From NCBI GenBank assembly GCA_945910005.1, contig OX246743.1, forward strand, positions 47,595,137 to 47,659,136: a stretch of DNA of 64,000 nucleotides, given 5' to 3'. This DNA is from Isoperla grammatica. Lineage: Eukaryota; Arthropoda; Insecta; Plecoptera; Perlodidae. Position 1 is the stretch's first letter. Every line of letters begins with the position of its first letter. This document shows positions 50,023 to 60,258 of this stretch, piece after piece. The notes beneath the pieces were generated by a model that saw only the letters and a program-made list of their open reading frames with translations, had not been told where the DNA came from and did no database searches. A program made the position numbers and the translations under genes.

Positions 50023-50347
50023 AAATGCACATCAACAAGGAAAAAACAAAAAAACAAAAAACAAGATATATCCCAGTAATATCCAGCACTATTTTCAACC
50101 CCGGAATGAAATCTTCATCAGTTAGTTGCTAAATTTGGCCACATACAGCGCTGTATATACTAACACACGGTGCCTATTAAAGTTGACCATCATTATATAT
50201 TAATTTGCATTGTATATAAAAAGTGTATTTCATCAGCTCCAATCCTATTCCTGCACTATTTTCCTACTCGCTTGAGCCCAAAATGGCATCCAAATTTAAT
50301 ATTGATGACCGTCCGTGTAGCGGAAGGCAGTGCACGAAGTCTACGAT

Positions 50348-50605
50348 AGAGTGCATTAGTACCATTATCCGCACTATTTTAGGTTCAATTAAAACTCAAC
50401 AATTTACATCAACAAAAACTCAACAATTGACATCACATGTACATTAGTTCAATTTCTTGACACCAGAATGCATAGTCTCTTTTTAGTGCTTTCAAAACAT
50501 TCCTGAATCAATAACTACTGCTTATGTTTTCCCTTAAAGCAACGAGGCTAATTGAGAAGAGTTTTCACAATGTGATTTATGGGAATTGGAAATGTGCTTT
50601 TATTA
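50348..50605. other. No gene recognised
   Basis: Short AT-rich interval between the foldback element and the ATT microsatellite. acaaaaactcaacaatt-type repeats lie at about 50395-50440. Confidence 0.6.
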
Positions 50606-50607
50606 TT

Positions 50608-50615
50608 ATTAGGCC

Positions 50616-50679
<64 letters not shown>

Positions 50680-50730
50680 TTTATTATTTTTATTATTATT
50701 ATCATTGTTGTTATTATTGTTGTTAATTAA

Positions 50731-50801
<71 letters not shown>

Positions 50802-50832
50802 GTTATTACTATTATTAGTATTATTATTATTA
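50608..50832. repeat. (ATT)n microsatellite
   Basis: A long att/tta tract with a few interruptions. It was probably the insertion target of the adjacent LINE, since a similar tract continues at 52894-52909 on its other side. Confidence 0.95.
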
Positions 50833-50834
50833 TA

Positions 50835-50868
<34 letters not shown>

Positions 50869-52893
50869 TTATGACTCCAAGAACCCACAAAGCCAAGACT
50901 TGGCTTAACTGTGGTACATAATAAAAAATATTATACATAGTGACAGAACAGAACAGAAAACGGAACATGTATTTACAATAACAAAATAATGTATAGAACT
51001 AAATACTTGAAACTACTAAGAAAGTGAACTTTACAAAAATCAATACAAATGCAGAATTAACTTGTTTACAGTAATTAAAATATAAACGGAACATTCACAG
51101 TAAAAAGGTGTCAGAAAGTAGATGTGTTTTTAGTTCAGATTTAATTTTAGAAATAGACGACAGGGTTTTGAGTGAGGATGGTAGCATATTAAATATAGTT
51201 GGCACAGAATAAGACAAAGAGCGTTGGCCATATTTGTTAGTATAATTAGGAACTTGTAAGGTGCCCGCCACTTTGAGCCTAGTCTCCTTACAGGTGTCCA
51301 TAGGGATCTTAAAATCCGGTTTAAAATAAAAGTACAACAAAAATCTATATACGAATAAAGAATAAATTGGCAGTATATTACAAAATGAAAATATTTGTTT
51401 TCTAGAAAGTGTAGTATCGATTTTGATGTCGCATATTACCATTTTTAGCATTCTAACTTGTAGGTCTTCAACCCTTTGCGTATGGCACCGCGAAGCATTG
51501 CCCCAAGCTAGAATGCCATATAAAATTAATGATTCGGCCATAGATTGATAAACGGCTCTAAATAATGTAAAGGGCAGAATATATTTAAGTGCATACAATC
51601 GAGAAGAGCATGAGCGTAGTTTATTACATAGTTTATCAATATGATTTCTCCAAGAAAAGTTACGATCAACAATTACGCCCAGGTACTCATACTCGTCCAC
51701 ACATTCTATTTTTAAACTGCAATCACAATATGTCACTTCATCCACATTATGAAGGCAATTAAAATCATGATAAATGATATTTATAGGAAAGTCTCTTTCA
51801 CGATTATGGGGAGAAGAAATATGTAAAACTTTAGTTTTAGACGAGTTAATTACTAATTCATTATCGTGATTCCAACGCAGAAGGTTATTAAAATCAGTTT
51901 GCAACATTTCTTGTGCAATACGAATATCTGAATGCACGGCAAGTAAGACAGTATCGTCAGCATAAGATAAAATAATGCAAAAAATAAGACATTTGGACAT
52001 AAAATTAACATAAATCAAAAATAGAGTCGGTCCCAAAATAGACCCTTGTGGGACCCCAGAATCACAAGGTCTTTCTTCACTTGATTGGCCGTTTACTTTA
52101 ACCTGCATAAATCTATTAGTTAAATAATTTTTAAACCAGTCTAACGCAATTCCACGGATGCCAATTGACTCTAAAGCTCGTAATAGTTTCTGATGGTTGA
52201 GGGTATCGAATGCTTTACTGAAATCTACAAATAATGCCAAAACTTGCATATTGTCGTTAAGTTTAGAATTGACGTAATTGGAGAACTCTAATAACAGTGT
52301 GGAGGTACTCTTTCCTTTTTGAAAACCAAATTGTTTACTATTTATAATCCCGTATTTATTTAAGTATTCGATCAAGTTGTTAGCAACATGTCTTTCTAAA
52401 AGTTTCTCAATACTTGGCAATATTGCAATAGGTCTGTAATTAGAGTAAAGCGTATGGTCACCCTTCTTATATATTGGTTTAATTATTGATTTTTTGAGGC
52501 GCTTAGGGATGATACCGGTCTCCATCGATTTGTTTATTAACACGACTAGTACAGGAGCAATAGAGTCCTTGACAAATTGCAGGTCTTGAACACGTATCTT
52601 ATCTACACCTGGCTGTTTATTTACATTAAGTGAGTCGATCATTTCCCTAACAGTTGGAAGAGTAACTGGTTTCATGAAAAACGATTGACTCACTGGGATA
52701 TTGACATTCTGAGCTCGCTGCAATGTAACAACGTCACAATCATGTTTCAACGTACTTATTTCGTCAACAAATGAATTCACAAAATTGTTTACAACTAGGT
52801 TCACATCTACGTCTTTACACAAAAATTTATTGATTACGTCATCAACTGACATTCGTTTCTTTTTTCCAGTGATCTGGTTGATGAGTATTATTG
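50833..52893 (-). mobile_element. 5'-truncated jockey/CR1-like non-LTR retrotransposon
   Basis: On the minus strand the element runs from about 52893 through a complete reverse-transcriptase frame and a 3' UTR of about 225 bases to a poly(A) tail (the T run at 50838-50867 on the + strand). A candidate 16-bp target duplication, agtattattattatta, lies at 50817-50832 and 52894-52909, but its low complexity weakens it. No endonuclease region is present, consistent with 5' truncation during insertion. Confidence 0.85.
51095..52852 (-). CDS. Reverse transcriptase of a jockey/CR1-like LINE (585 aa, intact frame)
   Basis: The RT fingers and palm are complete. NVNKQPGVDKI (residues 77-86) matches the K-x-GxD-I signature, NYRPIAILPSIEKLLE lies at 138-153, FVDFSKAFDTLNH at 208-220 (first catalytic Asp in the F-x-DFxKAFD box), SGVPQGSILGP at 265-275 and SYADDTVLL at 296-304 (catalytic YADD). 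The thumb-like LxxxLPFTLFRAVYQSMAESL region and a C-terminus ending LKTHLLSDTFLL also follow the family pattern. The usual N-terminal apurinic endonuclease is missing. The frame stays open a few codons upstream of this Met (ITGKKKR), so the Met is only the first in the truncated copy, not the native start. The element cannot be autonomous without its endonuclease. Confidence 0.9.
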   Translation of the reverse strand: MSVDDVINKFLCKDVDVNLVVNNFVNSFVDEISTLKHDCDVVTLQRAQNVNIPVSQSFFMKPVTLPTVREMIDSLNVNKQPGVDKIRVQDLQFVKDSIAPVLVVLINKSMETGIIPKRLKKSIIKPIYKKGDHTLYSNYRPIAILPSIEKLLERHVANNLIEYLNKYGIINSKQFGFQKGKSTSTLLLEFSNYVNSKLNDNMQVLALFVDFSKAFDTLNHQKLLRALESIGIRGIALDWFKNYLTNRFMQVKVNGQSSEERPCDSGVPQGSILGPTLFLIYVNFMSKCLIFCIILSYADDTVLLAVHSDIRIAQEMLQTDFNNLLRWNHDNELVINSSKTKVLHISSPHNRERDFPINIIYHDFNCLHNVDEVTYCDCSLKIECVDEYEYLGVIVDRNFSWRNHIDKLCNKLRSCSSRLYALKYILPFTLFRAVYQSMAESLILYGILAWGNASRCHTQRVEDLQVRMLKMVICDIKIDTTLSRKQIFSFCNILPIYSLFVYRFLLYFYFKPDFKIPMDTCKETRLKVAGTLQVPNYTNKYGQRSLSYSVPTIFNMLPSSLKTLSSISKIKSELKTHLLSDTFLL

Positions 52894-52909
52894 AGTATTA
52901 TTATTATTA

Positions 52910-54240
52910 CATGATCATCACAAGCTCTTTGTTTTAGAATATAACGAAATGTGAAGATGTTTTATTTACTCAAGTCAATAGAAAATTAATGTGAAATATC
53001 AGCAGTTTTGTTGTTATTTCAATGACAAATTAAATCAGGTTTTATAACTGAATAGGTTAGACATTAAATAAATACATAACATATGAAGAAAAAGTTGTAA
53101 GTTGCACCTAGCATCTAACTGATGTGACTGAAACAGCACCTTCACATTTAAAAATATAATTTTTACCATTAAGTCTATTTTTTAAAGCTTTTCTTCTAAT
53201 TATATCAGGAAAATGCATTTTGTCTTTCATGCCAGGCCATTAAATGGCAAACTGCAACCTCGCATAGAAGCATAATTTGTAACTTCGCTGCAGCTTTTTA
53301 AATTTTAAGCCATTTTGACTAGAACTTTTAAATCCACGATTGGTAATGGACTAATGGTTTATTGACTTAACAAACAATATTTTTAAAACAGTATTTGTTC
53401 ATGATAAGATAACATATTAAATCTTTCTTTATGCTAACTCCTTATCATATACCCACATAAATATTAAATAAATTTAAAAAAAAACAATACAATCAAAATA
53501 CTTTAAACCATCTAGGTCTAGCATGCCATGCAAATACCTTTAAACTACCGGTATCATAACAATGTTTTTCAAACTTTGACAACGTGCACATTTTTGTTTA
53601 TATTTTAGTGGGGCTAGGGATTGTGTGAGAGTATAGTGTGTATACATTGTTTTCTTACATTTACTTATACAATTTTCCATAGTGAAATGAAATATGTCAA
53701 TAGGCTAGGATATGTTCACCGTACATACGCGAAAATGTGCATCATCGATTGGTACGTGTATGATTAACTATCATCGTGTATGCACTGTCTATATTTTCCC
53801 TTCTTCTTCTTCTTTTCCTATGCCTGCATTTTTGGCTTACTGGGCCATCATGCATTTTCTGGTTTTCCAGTAGAGACAGGCTTCCTTTTCCTCATAGCTC
53901 ATGCCAACTATATATTCTAACTTATTAGGATATACATTCAGTAAATAAACTAGCCTACTGGCGTATGTCCAGCGTGATTGATATGATGTGATAGACAAAC
54001 AGCAACCGGTCTTGATTCTGGTTTCATACTCGAGATGCAACACAGTCAATATATTGATATTGAACTGCAAACAGGTAGGATTAAAACAAGTTACTCATGG
54101 ATGTTGATGCTTGACGACCGAGAGAACACCTGTACTGTACTGAATCGCTGCTGGCTGAGAAAGTAAGTGCAGACCTATAGTGTATGGCGAGCTACCATTC
54201 ACCTTCTTACGTTACCACTTACTGACTGGGTTTTTTTTTA
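52910..54240. other. No gene; LINE-like 3' tail at 53.04 kb
   Basis: actgaataggttagacatta followed by aataaatac at about 53047-53075 recurs as actgaataggatagacatta at 62417-62436, there followed by an (AAAT)n tail. This looks like the 3' end of a shared retroelement family. Nothing else was recognised. Confidence 0.5.
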
Positions 54241-54566
54241 CAGGTAAACGGTTTAAGATAGAATTTTTTGGTTGTCAGTTCCTTCTTATTCATCACTCTC
54301 TTAATATGTTTCGTATTTAAAAAAAAATAAAAAATTTCATTTTTCTCCGATTGTGCTCTTCTGAGACAAAATTTGAAATTTTGGGCGCCTGTATCTCTGT
54401 TGGTATGACCCCCAGCTTATTTTCGTTTTCAGGATATCTAGATAATTAACGCAAAAAAAAAAAAAATTGGACCGCCCGTTTTTTAGCTACGAGCGCTTGA
54501 AAAAAACATTTCCCCTTAGTAAACCCTTCTCAACTATTCTGCTCTGAATATGGAAGAAAAAAAGTT

Positions 54567-54641
54567 TGCCGGTAACGGGTCTCGAACCCCGGACCGCGAA
54601 AACACTAGTCGGCGTCGCTACTGCTTACGCCACGCCACCGG
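54567..54641 (-). repeat. tRNA-like sequence (unit 1, first)
   Basis: Read on the minus strand there is a D-arm/A-box-like tggcgtaagcagtagc and a T arm with B box ggggttcgagaccc. The two ends pair partly (ccggt/accgg). It recurs at the same place in the next two units, so it is part of the repeat and not an independent tRNA gene. Confidence 0.55.
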
Positions 54642-55043
54642 ATGGAAGTTGGAGCGCTTAGACTGGTATATATTGCACTGCTCTCAACGAATGCATGTAT
54701 GTATCTCGATACCTTCTTATTGTAATTATAACTCCAAATATAGATGGATTTACGAACTGAGGGTCTCGTTGGATTAATAATATATCCAAAAAATACGATC
54801 TGATGATAAAAACTCTGAAAAACGAAAATTTGTAGCCTTTTTTTTTCTAAGTCCAAAAATCCAGTTTCTACACCTTGTCAGTTTAAAATTGCATTTAATG
54901 CATGTTGACCACGTGAATGCAAGACCGCACGCGTTTGCGGCACAAAAAAACAATTTGACTGTTAAAAAATAAACCGTGTCTGAAGTGGCTCCATGCACAT
55001 TGATGTATTGATATAACTGTGTGAATATGGATATGAAAAAAAA

Positions 55044-55116
55044 GTGGTGGTGACGGGTCTCGAACCCCAGACCTCAAGCATGGTAACCGACGATGCTACC
55101 GCATACGCCATTGCAC
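55044..55116 (-). repeat. tRNA-like sequence (unit 1, second)
   Basis: The minus strand shows tggcgtatgcggtagc and a T arm, ctggggttcgagacccgtca, about 480 bases beyond the first tRNA-like sequence and of a different sequence type. Confidence 0.55.
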
Positions 55117-56251
55117 ACGATGATACTTCAACCGCTTACACAGGTACAAGACATACTGCTCTCAATGTTGTGCATTGTTTGGGGTATTCAGATAGCTTAT
55201 ATCATAGCCTCCTATAGCCGTCTGAATTCCTGATACACATCAACAGAAAACACAGTTTTGGGACTTTCAAGACTTGGTTCATTCTGATATCATAACCTCC
55301 TATAGCCGTCTGAACTCCTGATACACATCCACAGAAAACGCAGACTTAGTAAATTCACGTTGGGAACATCACTGAACAGCCAACATTAAAACATGTTTCC
55401 TGGGCTAACCACGAATCATAGGCAAACCAAAACATGTTCAATAAGTACACTAGGAATGGACAATGCAGAAACTGTAGACATTATTGTCTTAACCCTTTAA
55501 TCCGTGACGCTACGCAGTGTCAAATACGTGCTAAAATACACTGCGTTTTTGAGTTTTTAATTTTTTACAGCTATATTGTTTACTTGGGAGATCTTGAAGT
55601 TAATACTCAAGGTAGAACTGATAATTTTCTACTTTGAAAAAAATCAACGTGTGCCTATGTTGGTTGTGAACGACGTCAGGCGTCGCCGAAATTTCAAAGG
55701 TTTTCTCGTCAAGTTCCACTTTCGGTACCGATTGCGGAGGAACGGTGGTACCTAGTTAGTCGTAGCGTCGAACTTAAGGTCAGTAAGAATCCTTGGTGAC
55801 GTAGTATGAGCGTCGGTAGCGTCGGTTTACACAGGTCGTGGTGAGGCGACGCCAACTTCAGGTAACCAAAATAGTAGATTTTTTGAGGTTTTTATTTTTT
55901 TACGGGTAAACGGTTTAAGATAGAATTTTTTGGTTGTCAGTTCCTTCTTATTCATCGCTCTCTTGATATGTTTCGTATTTTTAAAAAAATAAAAAAAATA
56001 AAAAATTTCATTTTTCTCCGATTGTGGTCTTCTGAGACAAAATTTGAAATTTTGGGCGCCTGTATCTCTGTTAGTATGACCCCCAGCATATTTTCGTTTT
56101 CAGGATGTCTAGATAATTAACGCAAGAAAAATAAAAAAAATAAAAAAACAAATTTGGACCACCCGTTTTTTAGCTACGAGCGCTTGAAAAATAAATTTCC
56201 CCTTAGTAAACCCTTCTCAAATATTCTGCTCTGAATATGGAAGAAAAAAAG

Positions 56252-56328
56252 TTTGCCGGTATCGGGTCTCGAACCCCGGACCGCGAAAACACTAGTCGGC
56301 GTCGCTACTGCCTACGCCACAACTCGAT
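56252..56328 (-). repeat. tRNA-like sequence (unit 2, first)
   Basis: Equivalent of 54567-54641, with gtatcgggtctcgaaccccg in place of gtaacgggtctcgaaccccg. Confidence 0.5.
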
Positions 56329-56699
56329 GGAAGTTGGAGCGCTTAGACTGGTACATATTGTACTGCTCTCAATGAATGCATGTATGTATCGCGATTCATT
56401 CTTATTGTAATTCTAACACCTAACATAGATGGATTTACGAACAGAGGGTCTCATTGGATTTAAAAACATCCAAGAATACGATCTGAAGATAAAAAACTCC
56501 AAAAATTGAGAAATCATATGCCTTAAATTTTTTTTTTCAATTTGGGAGTTTTTATCATCATTTCGTATTGATTGATTGGTTGCTCGCGAAACCGTTAATC
56601 GTTTGTGGAAACAACGAGCCGTTTGACGGTTAAAAAGTAAACCGTGTTCATTCACGTTGATGTATTGATATAAATGTGTGAATATTGTGAGAAAAAAAG

Positions 56700-56775
56700 A
56701 GTGTGTGTAACGGGTATCGAACCCCAGACCTTAAGCATGGTAACCGACGACGCTACTGCATACGCCATAGCTCAC
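56700..56775 (-). repeat. tRNA-like sequence (unit 2, second)
   Basis: Equivalent of 55044-55116. The B box has changed from ggttcgagaccc to ggttcgataccc on the minus strand. Confidence 0.5.
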
Positions 56776-56887
56776 GATGATACGTCCAGCGCTTACACAG
56801 GTACAAGACATACTGCTCTCAATGTTGTGCATTGTTTGGGGTATTCAGATAGCTTATATCATAGCCTCCTAAAGCCGTCTGAATCCC

Positions 56888-58960
56888 CAGTGGCGGTTTT
56901 TGAGCTCAACATCAGGTGTGCAATTCCCCAAAACGAGGTGGCGCGGAACAGCTGGGGTCTGGGGCGAAGCCCCAGCCGCCGGAGGCAAATTCGTCGTAGA
57001 CGAATTTTTTTTGGGGGGACTGTTTATTTTAATGGCCTAAAACGAGTTCTAAGCCATATTTTTATTCTAAATAACGTTGAAATGTGCAGCTTAATCAGCT
57101 TAATTTTGTTAATGCACAGGTGAGTTCTCACTTTACTATGACTGGATGTGATTTCGGGGAAAATGTTTAGAGAAAATAAGTGATTTTTTTGTATTTATGT
57201 AATAAGAAGATACATACTACACACAGTAATTCGTTGAATTACAAACGAAGACTCCGATTTCCCTCTACCATTATTTGAAAGTAATCAATAACTTTGTCAA
57301 TATCAACTGTATGGCAGAGACGTTGTTCCACATTCATTGACAGCAGTGCTTTGAGACGATCTTGACTCATTGTGGTTCTTAATTTACTCTTGACCAGATT
57401 TAGTTTTGAGAATGTTCTTTCTACCCCTGCCGATGTTATGGGCAGAGTCATAAATACGCGTAGAACGTCCATGAGAGCGTTGTACTGGCAGTCAAGTGAT
57501 TTTACAGTTTCTATTAGTTGTGTAATTGTTGGTTTGGTCATTTTCTCTTTGAATTCGCGGTCACTTTTCATCAAATCAAGATCACTCTTCAGATCGAAAT
57601 AGTTCACATTGCAGAACTCTGCTATTGATTCAACTTCTTCTCGGGATGGAGACCTCAGTAGAACAGTCGCGAAATTCGCCAAAACTTTTTCTATTTCTTG
57701 AGCAAATCGAATGTTCAATCCTGAAAGGGTGTGATCAATAATCTCCTCAAATGCAACTCGTTTTTCGGCTAGAAGATCTTTATAGCAATGCTCGGTGGCG
57801 GGATTTTCATCGATTCGCGTGTTAATGCGACGACGACGCCTGGACTTGGGTTGAGGTATATCAATATCTTTTTTCTGTGCATTGTGCAACAACTGCCTCA
57901 AACATTTCATCAAAATCTTCGCGATACGTTTGCAAAGTTTCTTTAAGAACTTGTACCTTTAAAGAGGCAGTCTCAATGTTAACGTCATTGCGCTGGAATA
58001 TTTTACTGACTTTGTTGATGGCGTTGATTGGTGGACTTAAGATGTTTAGCCAGAAGACGAATTCAAAAGACTGCATAGTTGTTTTTAGGTTCGCAGCCTC
58101 TTCTGATCGCCTGCAATCTGACGTTTGCTCTTCGATTTCGGCAAGAGCTTGAACAATCGCATCATACGCTGCTAGAACTGTATTTACTGCTTCCGCGCGA
58201 CATGCCCAACGTGTCTCGGATAAACTTTTGACACTCTTTAAAGGGATGTTTGTTCCATTGAAAACACGTAGGAGAACAGCGTGTCTCGCAACACTCAAGT
58301 TTCCCGAAAACGAGAATGCAGCCCTAGACTTCTTCATTGAATCCACAAGAACAAGATTTAGACAATGAGCATAGCAATGCACATAAGGGACAAGTCGTTC
58401 ACACCAATCGGAGACTTTCGCTTGCACTCATTGTTTTGAATTATCTTTGAAGTGTACTGCTGATTTTTATTTGCTTTTTGGTGGTGTTTGGCCATAACTG
58501 GATCGAACTCAACCAGCAAGTTGTAAAGTTCTCTGTACAGACCCTTATTGGCTGAAGACAACGACTCATTGTGTCCTCGAAGAGGAGCTCCTGAAATCCC
58601 CAACAATTGCACCAAGCGAACCAGCCGGGTCATAAATTGTCGATTGCATACCCTTTCTTCTTCATTGAATGATAGCTGGGTCTGCTTTTGTTCGGATAAC
58701 ATTGCATCAATTCGCGGAGTACTTTTAAAATTCTTAAGTGCAACAGAAGATATCTTGTGACATAATTGTGGTTTTTAAGAATTCTCTTAGCATTTGCCCA
58801 ATTATTACAACCAAAGGACGTAAATGCAGGATCAATAGAGTGACCTTTACTTAAGGTAACATTACTAATCATATACAAGTACATATTTTATTTTTTGTAT
58901 TTTTCCTGATTGATCAGGTGTGCAATTGTCACACCTTGCACACCGTAAAAACCGCCACTG
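56888..58960 (-). mobile_element. hAT transposon (ZMYM1-like), 2,073 bp, internally deleted
   Basis: Terminal inverted repeats are cagtggcggttttt on the left and its reverse complement on the right, with further gtgtgcaatt motifs inside each end. The flanking 8-bp duplication tgaatccc is perfect (56880-56887 and 58961-58968), as expected for hAT. Uninterrupted copies of the host repeat carry the empty site (tctgaattcctgatacac). Near the left end, 56953-57015 forms hairpins (ggggcgaagccccag and aattcgtcgtagacgaatt). Confidence 0.95.
57239..58884 (-). pseudogene. hAT-family transposase remnant (DUF4371/hATC type)
   Basis: Read from 58884 down to 57239, four overlapping frames together show the family. 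HSIDPAFTSFGCNNWANAKR is the TTF/ZMYM-type zinc-finger edge, and LLVEFDPVMAKHHQKA is the start of the DUF4371-like part. VHCYAHCLNLVLVDS then ETRWACRAEAV is the region after the second catalytic Asp, and PITSAGVERTFSKLNLVKSK (57.4 kb) is the hAT C-terminal dimerisation motif. About 200 or more residues, including the part with the first catalytic acids, are missing near 58430, where two parts are joined out of frame. At least two other frame shifts are present. The protein is inactive as it stands. Confidence 0.85.
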
Positions 58961-59640
58961 TGAATCCCTGATACACATCACCAGAAAACACAGTTTTGGG
59001 GCTTTCAAGACTTGGTTCATACTAATATCATAACCTCCTATAGCCGTCTGAACTCCTGATACACATCCACAGAAAACGCAGTACTTAGTAAATTCACGTT
59101 GGGAACATCACTGAACAGCCAACATTAAAACATGTTTCCTCGGCTAACCGTTAATGCAAGGCAAACATTAACATGTTTCATGTATAGTGTAAGAATGTCC
59201 AATGGAGAAACTCTAATCATTATTGTCTTAACCCTTTAATCCGTGACGCTACGCAGTGTCAAAAACGTGCTAAAATACACTGCGTTTTTGAGTTTTTAAT
59301 TTTTTACAGCTATATTGTTTACTTGGGAGATCTTGAAGTTAATACTCAAGGTAGAACTGATAATTTTCTACTTTGAAAAAAATCAACGTGTGCCTATGTT
59401 GGTTGTGAACGACGTCAGGCGTCGCCGAAATTTCAAAGGTTTTCTCGTCAAGTTCCACTTTCGGTACCGATTGCGGAGGAACGGTGGTACCTAGTTAGTC
59501 GTAACGTCGAACTTAAGGTCAGTAAGAATCGTTGGTGACGTAGTATGAGCGTCGGTAGCGTCGGTTTACACAGGTCGTGGTGAGGCGACGCCAACTTCAG
59601 GTAACCAAAATAGTAGATTTTTTGAGGTTTTTATTTTTTT

Positions 59641-60258
59641 ACGGGTAAACGGTTTAAGATAGAATTTTTTGGTTGTCAGTTCCTTCTTATTCATCGCTCT
59701 CTTGATATGTTTCGTATTTTTAAAAAAATCAAAAATTTCATTTTTCTCCGATTGTGGTCTTCTGAGACAAAATTTGAAATTTTGGGCGCCTGTATCTCTG
59801 TTAGTATGACCCCCAGCATATTTTCGTTTTCAGGATGTCTAGATAATTAACGCAAAAAAAATAAAAAAAATAAAAAAACAAATTTGGACCACCCGTTTTT
59901 TAGCTACGAGCGCTTGAAAAATAAATTTCCCCTTAGTAAACCCTTCTCAAATATTCTGCTCTGAATATGGAAGAAAAAAAGTTTGCCGGTATCGGGTCTC
60001 GAACCCCGGACCGCGAAAACACTAGTCGGCGTCGCTACTGCCTACGCCACACCACTCGATGGAAGTTGGAGCGCTTAGACTGGTACATATTGTACTGCTC
60101 TCAATGAATGCATGTATGTATCTCGATACCTTCTTATTGTAATTGTAACTCCAAATATAGATGGATTTACGAACTGAGAGTCTCGTTTGATTAATAATAT
60201 ATCCAAGAATACGATCTGATGATAAAAACTCTGAAAAACGAAAATAAAAATTTGTAGC
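59641..60258. repeat. 1.66-kb tandem unit, copy 3 (truncated)
   Basis: It matches the start of copies 1 and 2 for about 620 bases, including the first tRNA-like sequence, and then stops after tttgtagccttttttt. Confidence 0.9.
59990..60062 (-). repeat. tRNA-like sequence (unit 3)
   Basis: Third equivalent of 54567-54641, nearly identical to the unit 2 version. Confidence 0.5.

Larger units (their letters stand above)
45069..50347. mobile_element. Large foldback-type element, about 5.3 kb, with long inverted arms
   Basis: The outermost recognisable inverted match is 45069-45102 (catagacttc, then gccttccgctacacg) against 50314-50347. Between this and 45581/50022 the arms are diverged and differ in length, with islands such as ataggcaccg and ccattttgggc. 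From 45581-47081 and 48512-50022 the arms are nearly identical reverse complements of about 1.5 kb. The loop (47082-48511) and right inner arm hold a broken gene. No target duplication could be defined, so the true ends may lie further out. Confidence 0.8.
54241..55903. repeat. 1.66-kb tandem unit, copy 1
   Basis: The unit runs from ggtaaacggtttaagataga to the base before the same string at 55904. It contains two tRNA-like sequences on the minus strand, ctcctatagccgtctgaatt repeats, a conserved ccctttaatccgtgacgcta block and a ggtacc, spacer, ggtacc hairpin. Copy 1 diverges from copies 2 and 3 in the middle third. Confidence 0.9.
55904..59640. repeat. 1.66-kb tandem unit, copy 2, interrupted by a hAT element
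   Basis: With the 2,073-bp insertion and one 8-bp duplication removed, this copy is 1,656 bp, close to copy 1 (1,663 bp). Its outer parts are nearly identical to copies 1 and 3 over long stretches. Confidence 0.9.

Noticed and set aside
54567..60062. Functional tRNA genes
   Set aside because: The tRNA-like segments have poor acceptor-stem pairing and recur only as parts of the 1.66-kb repeat. I keep them as tRNA-like repeats.
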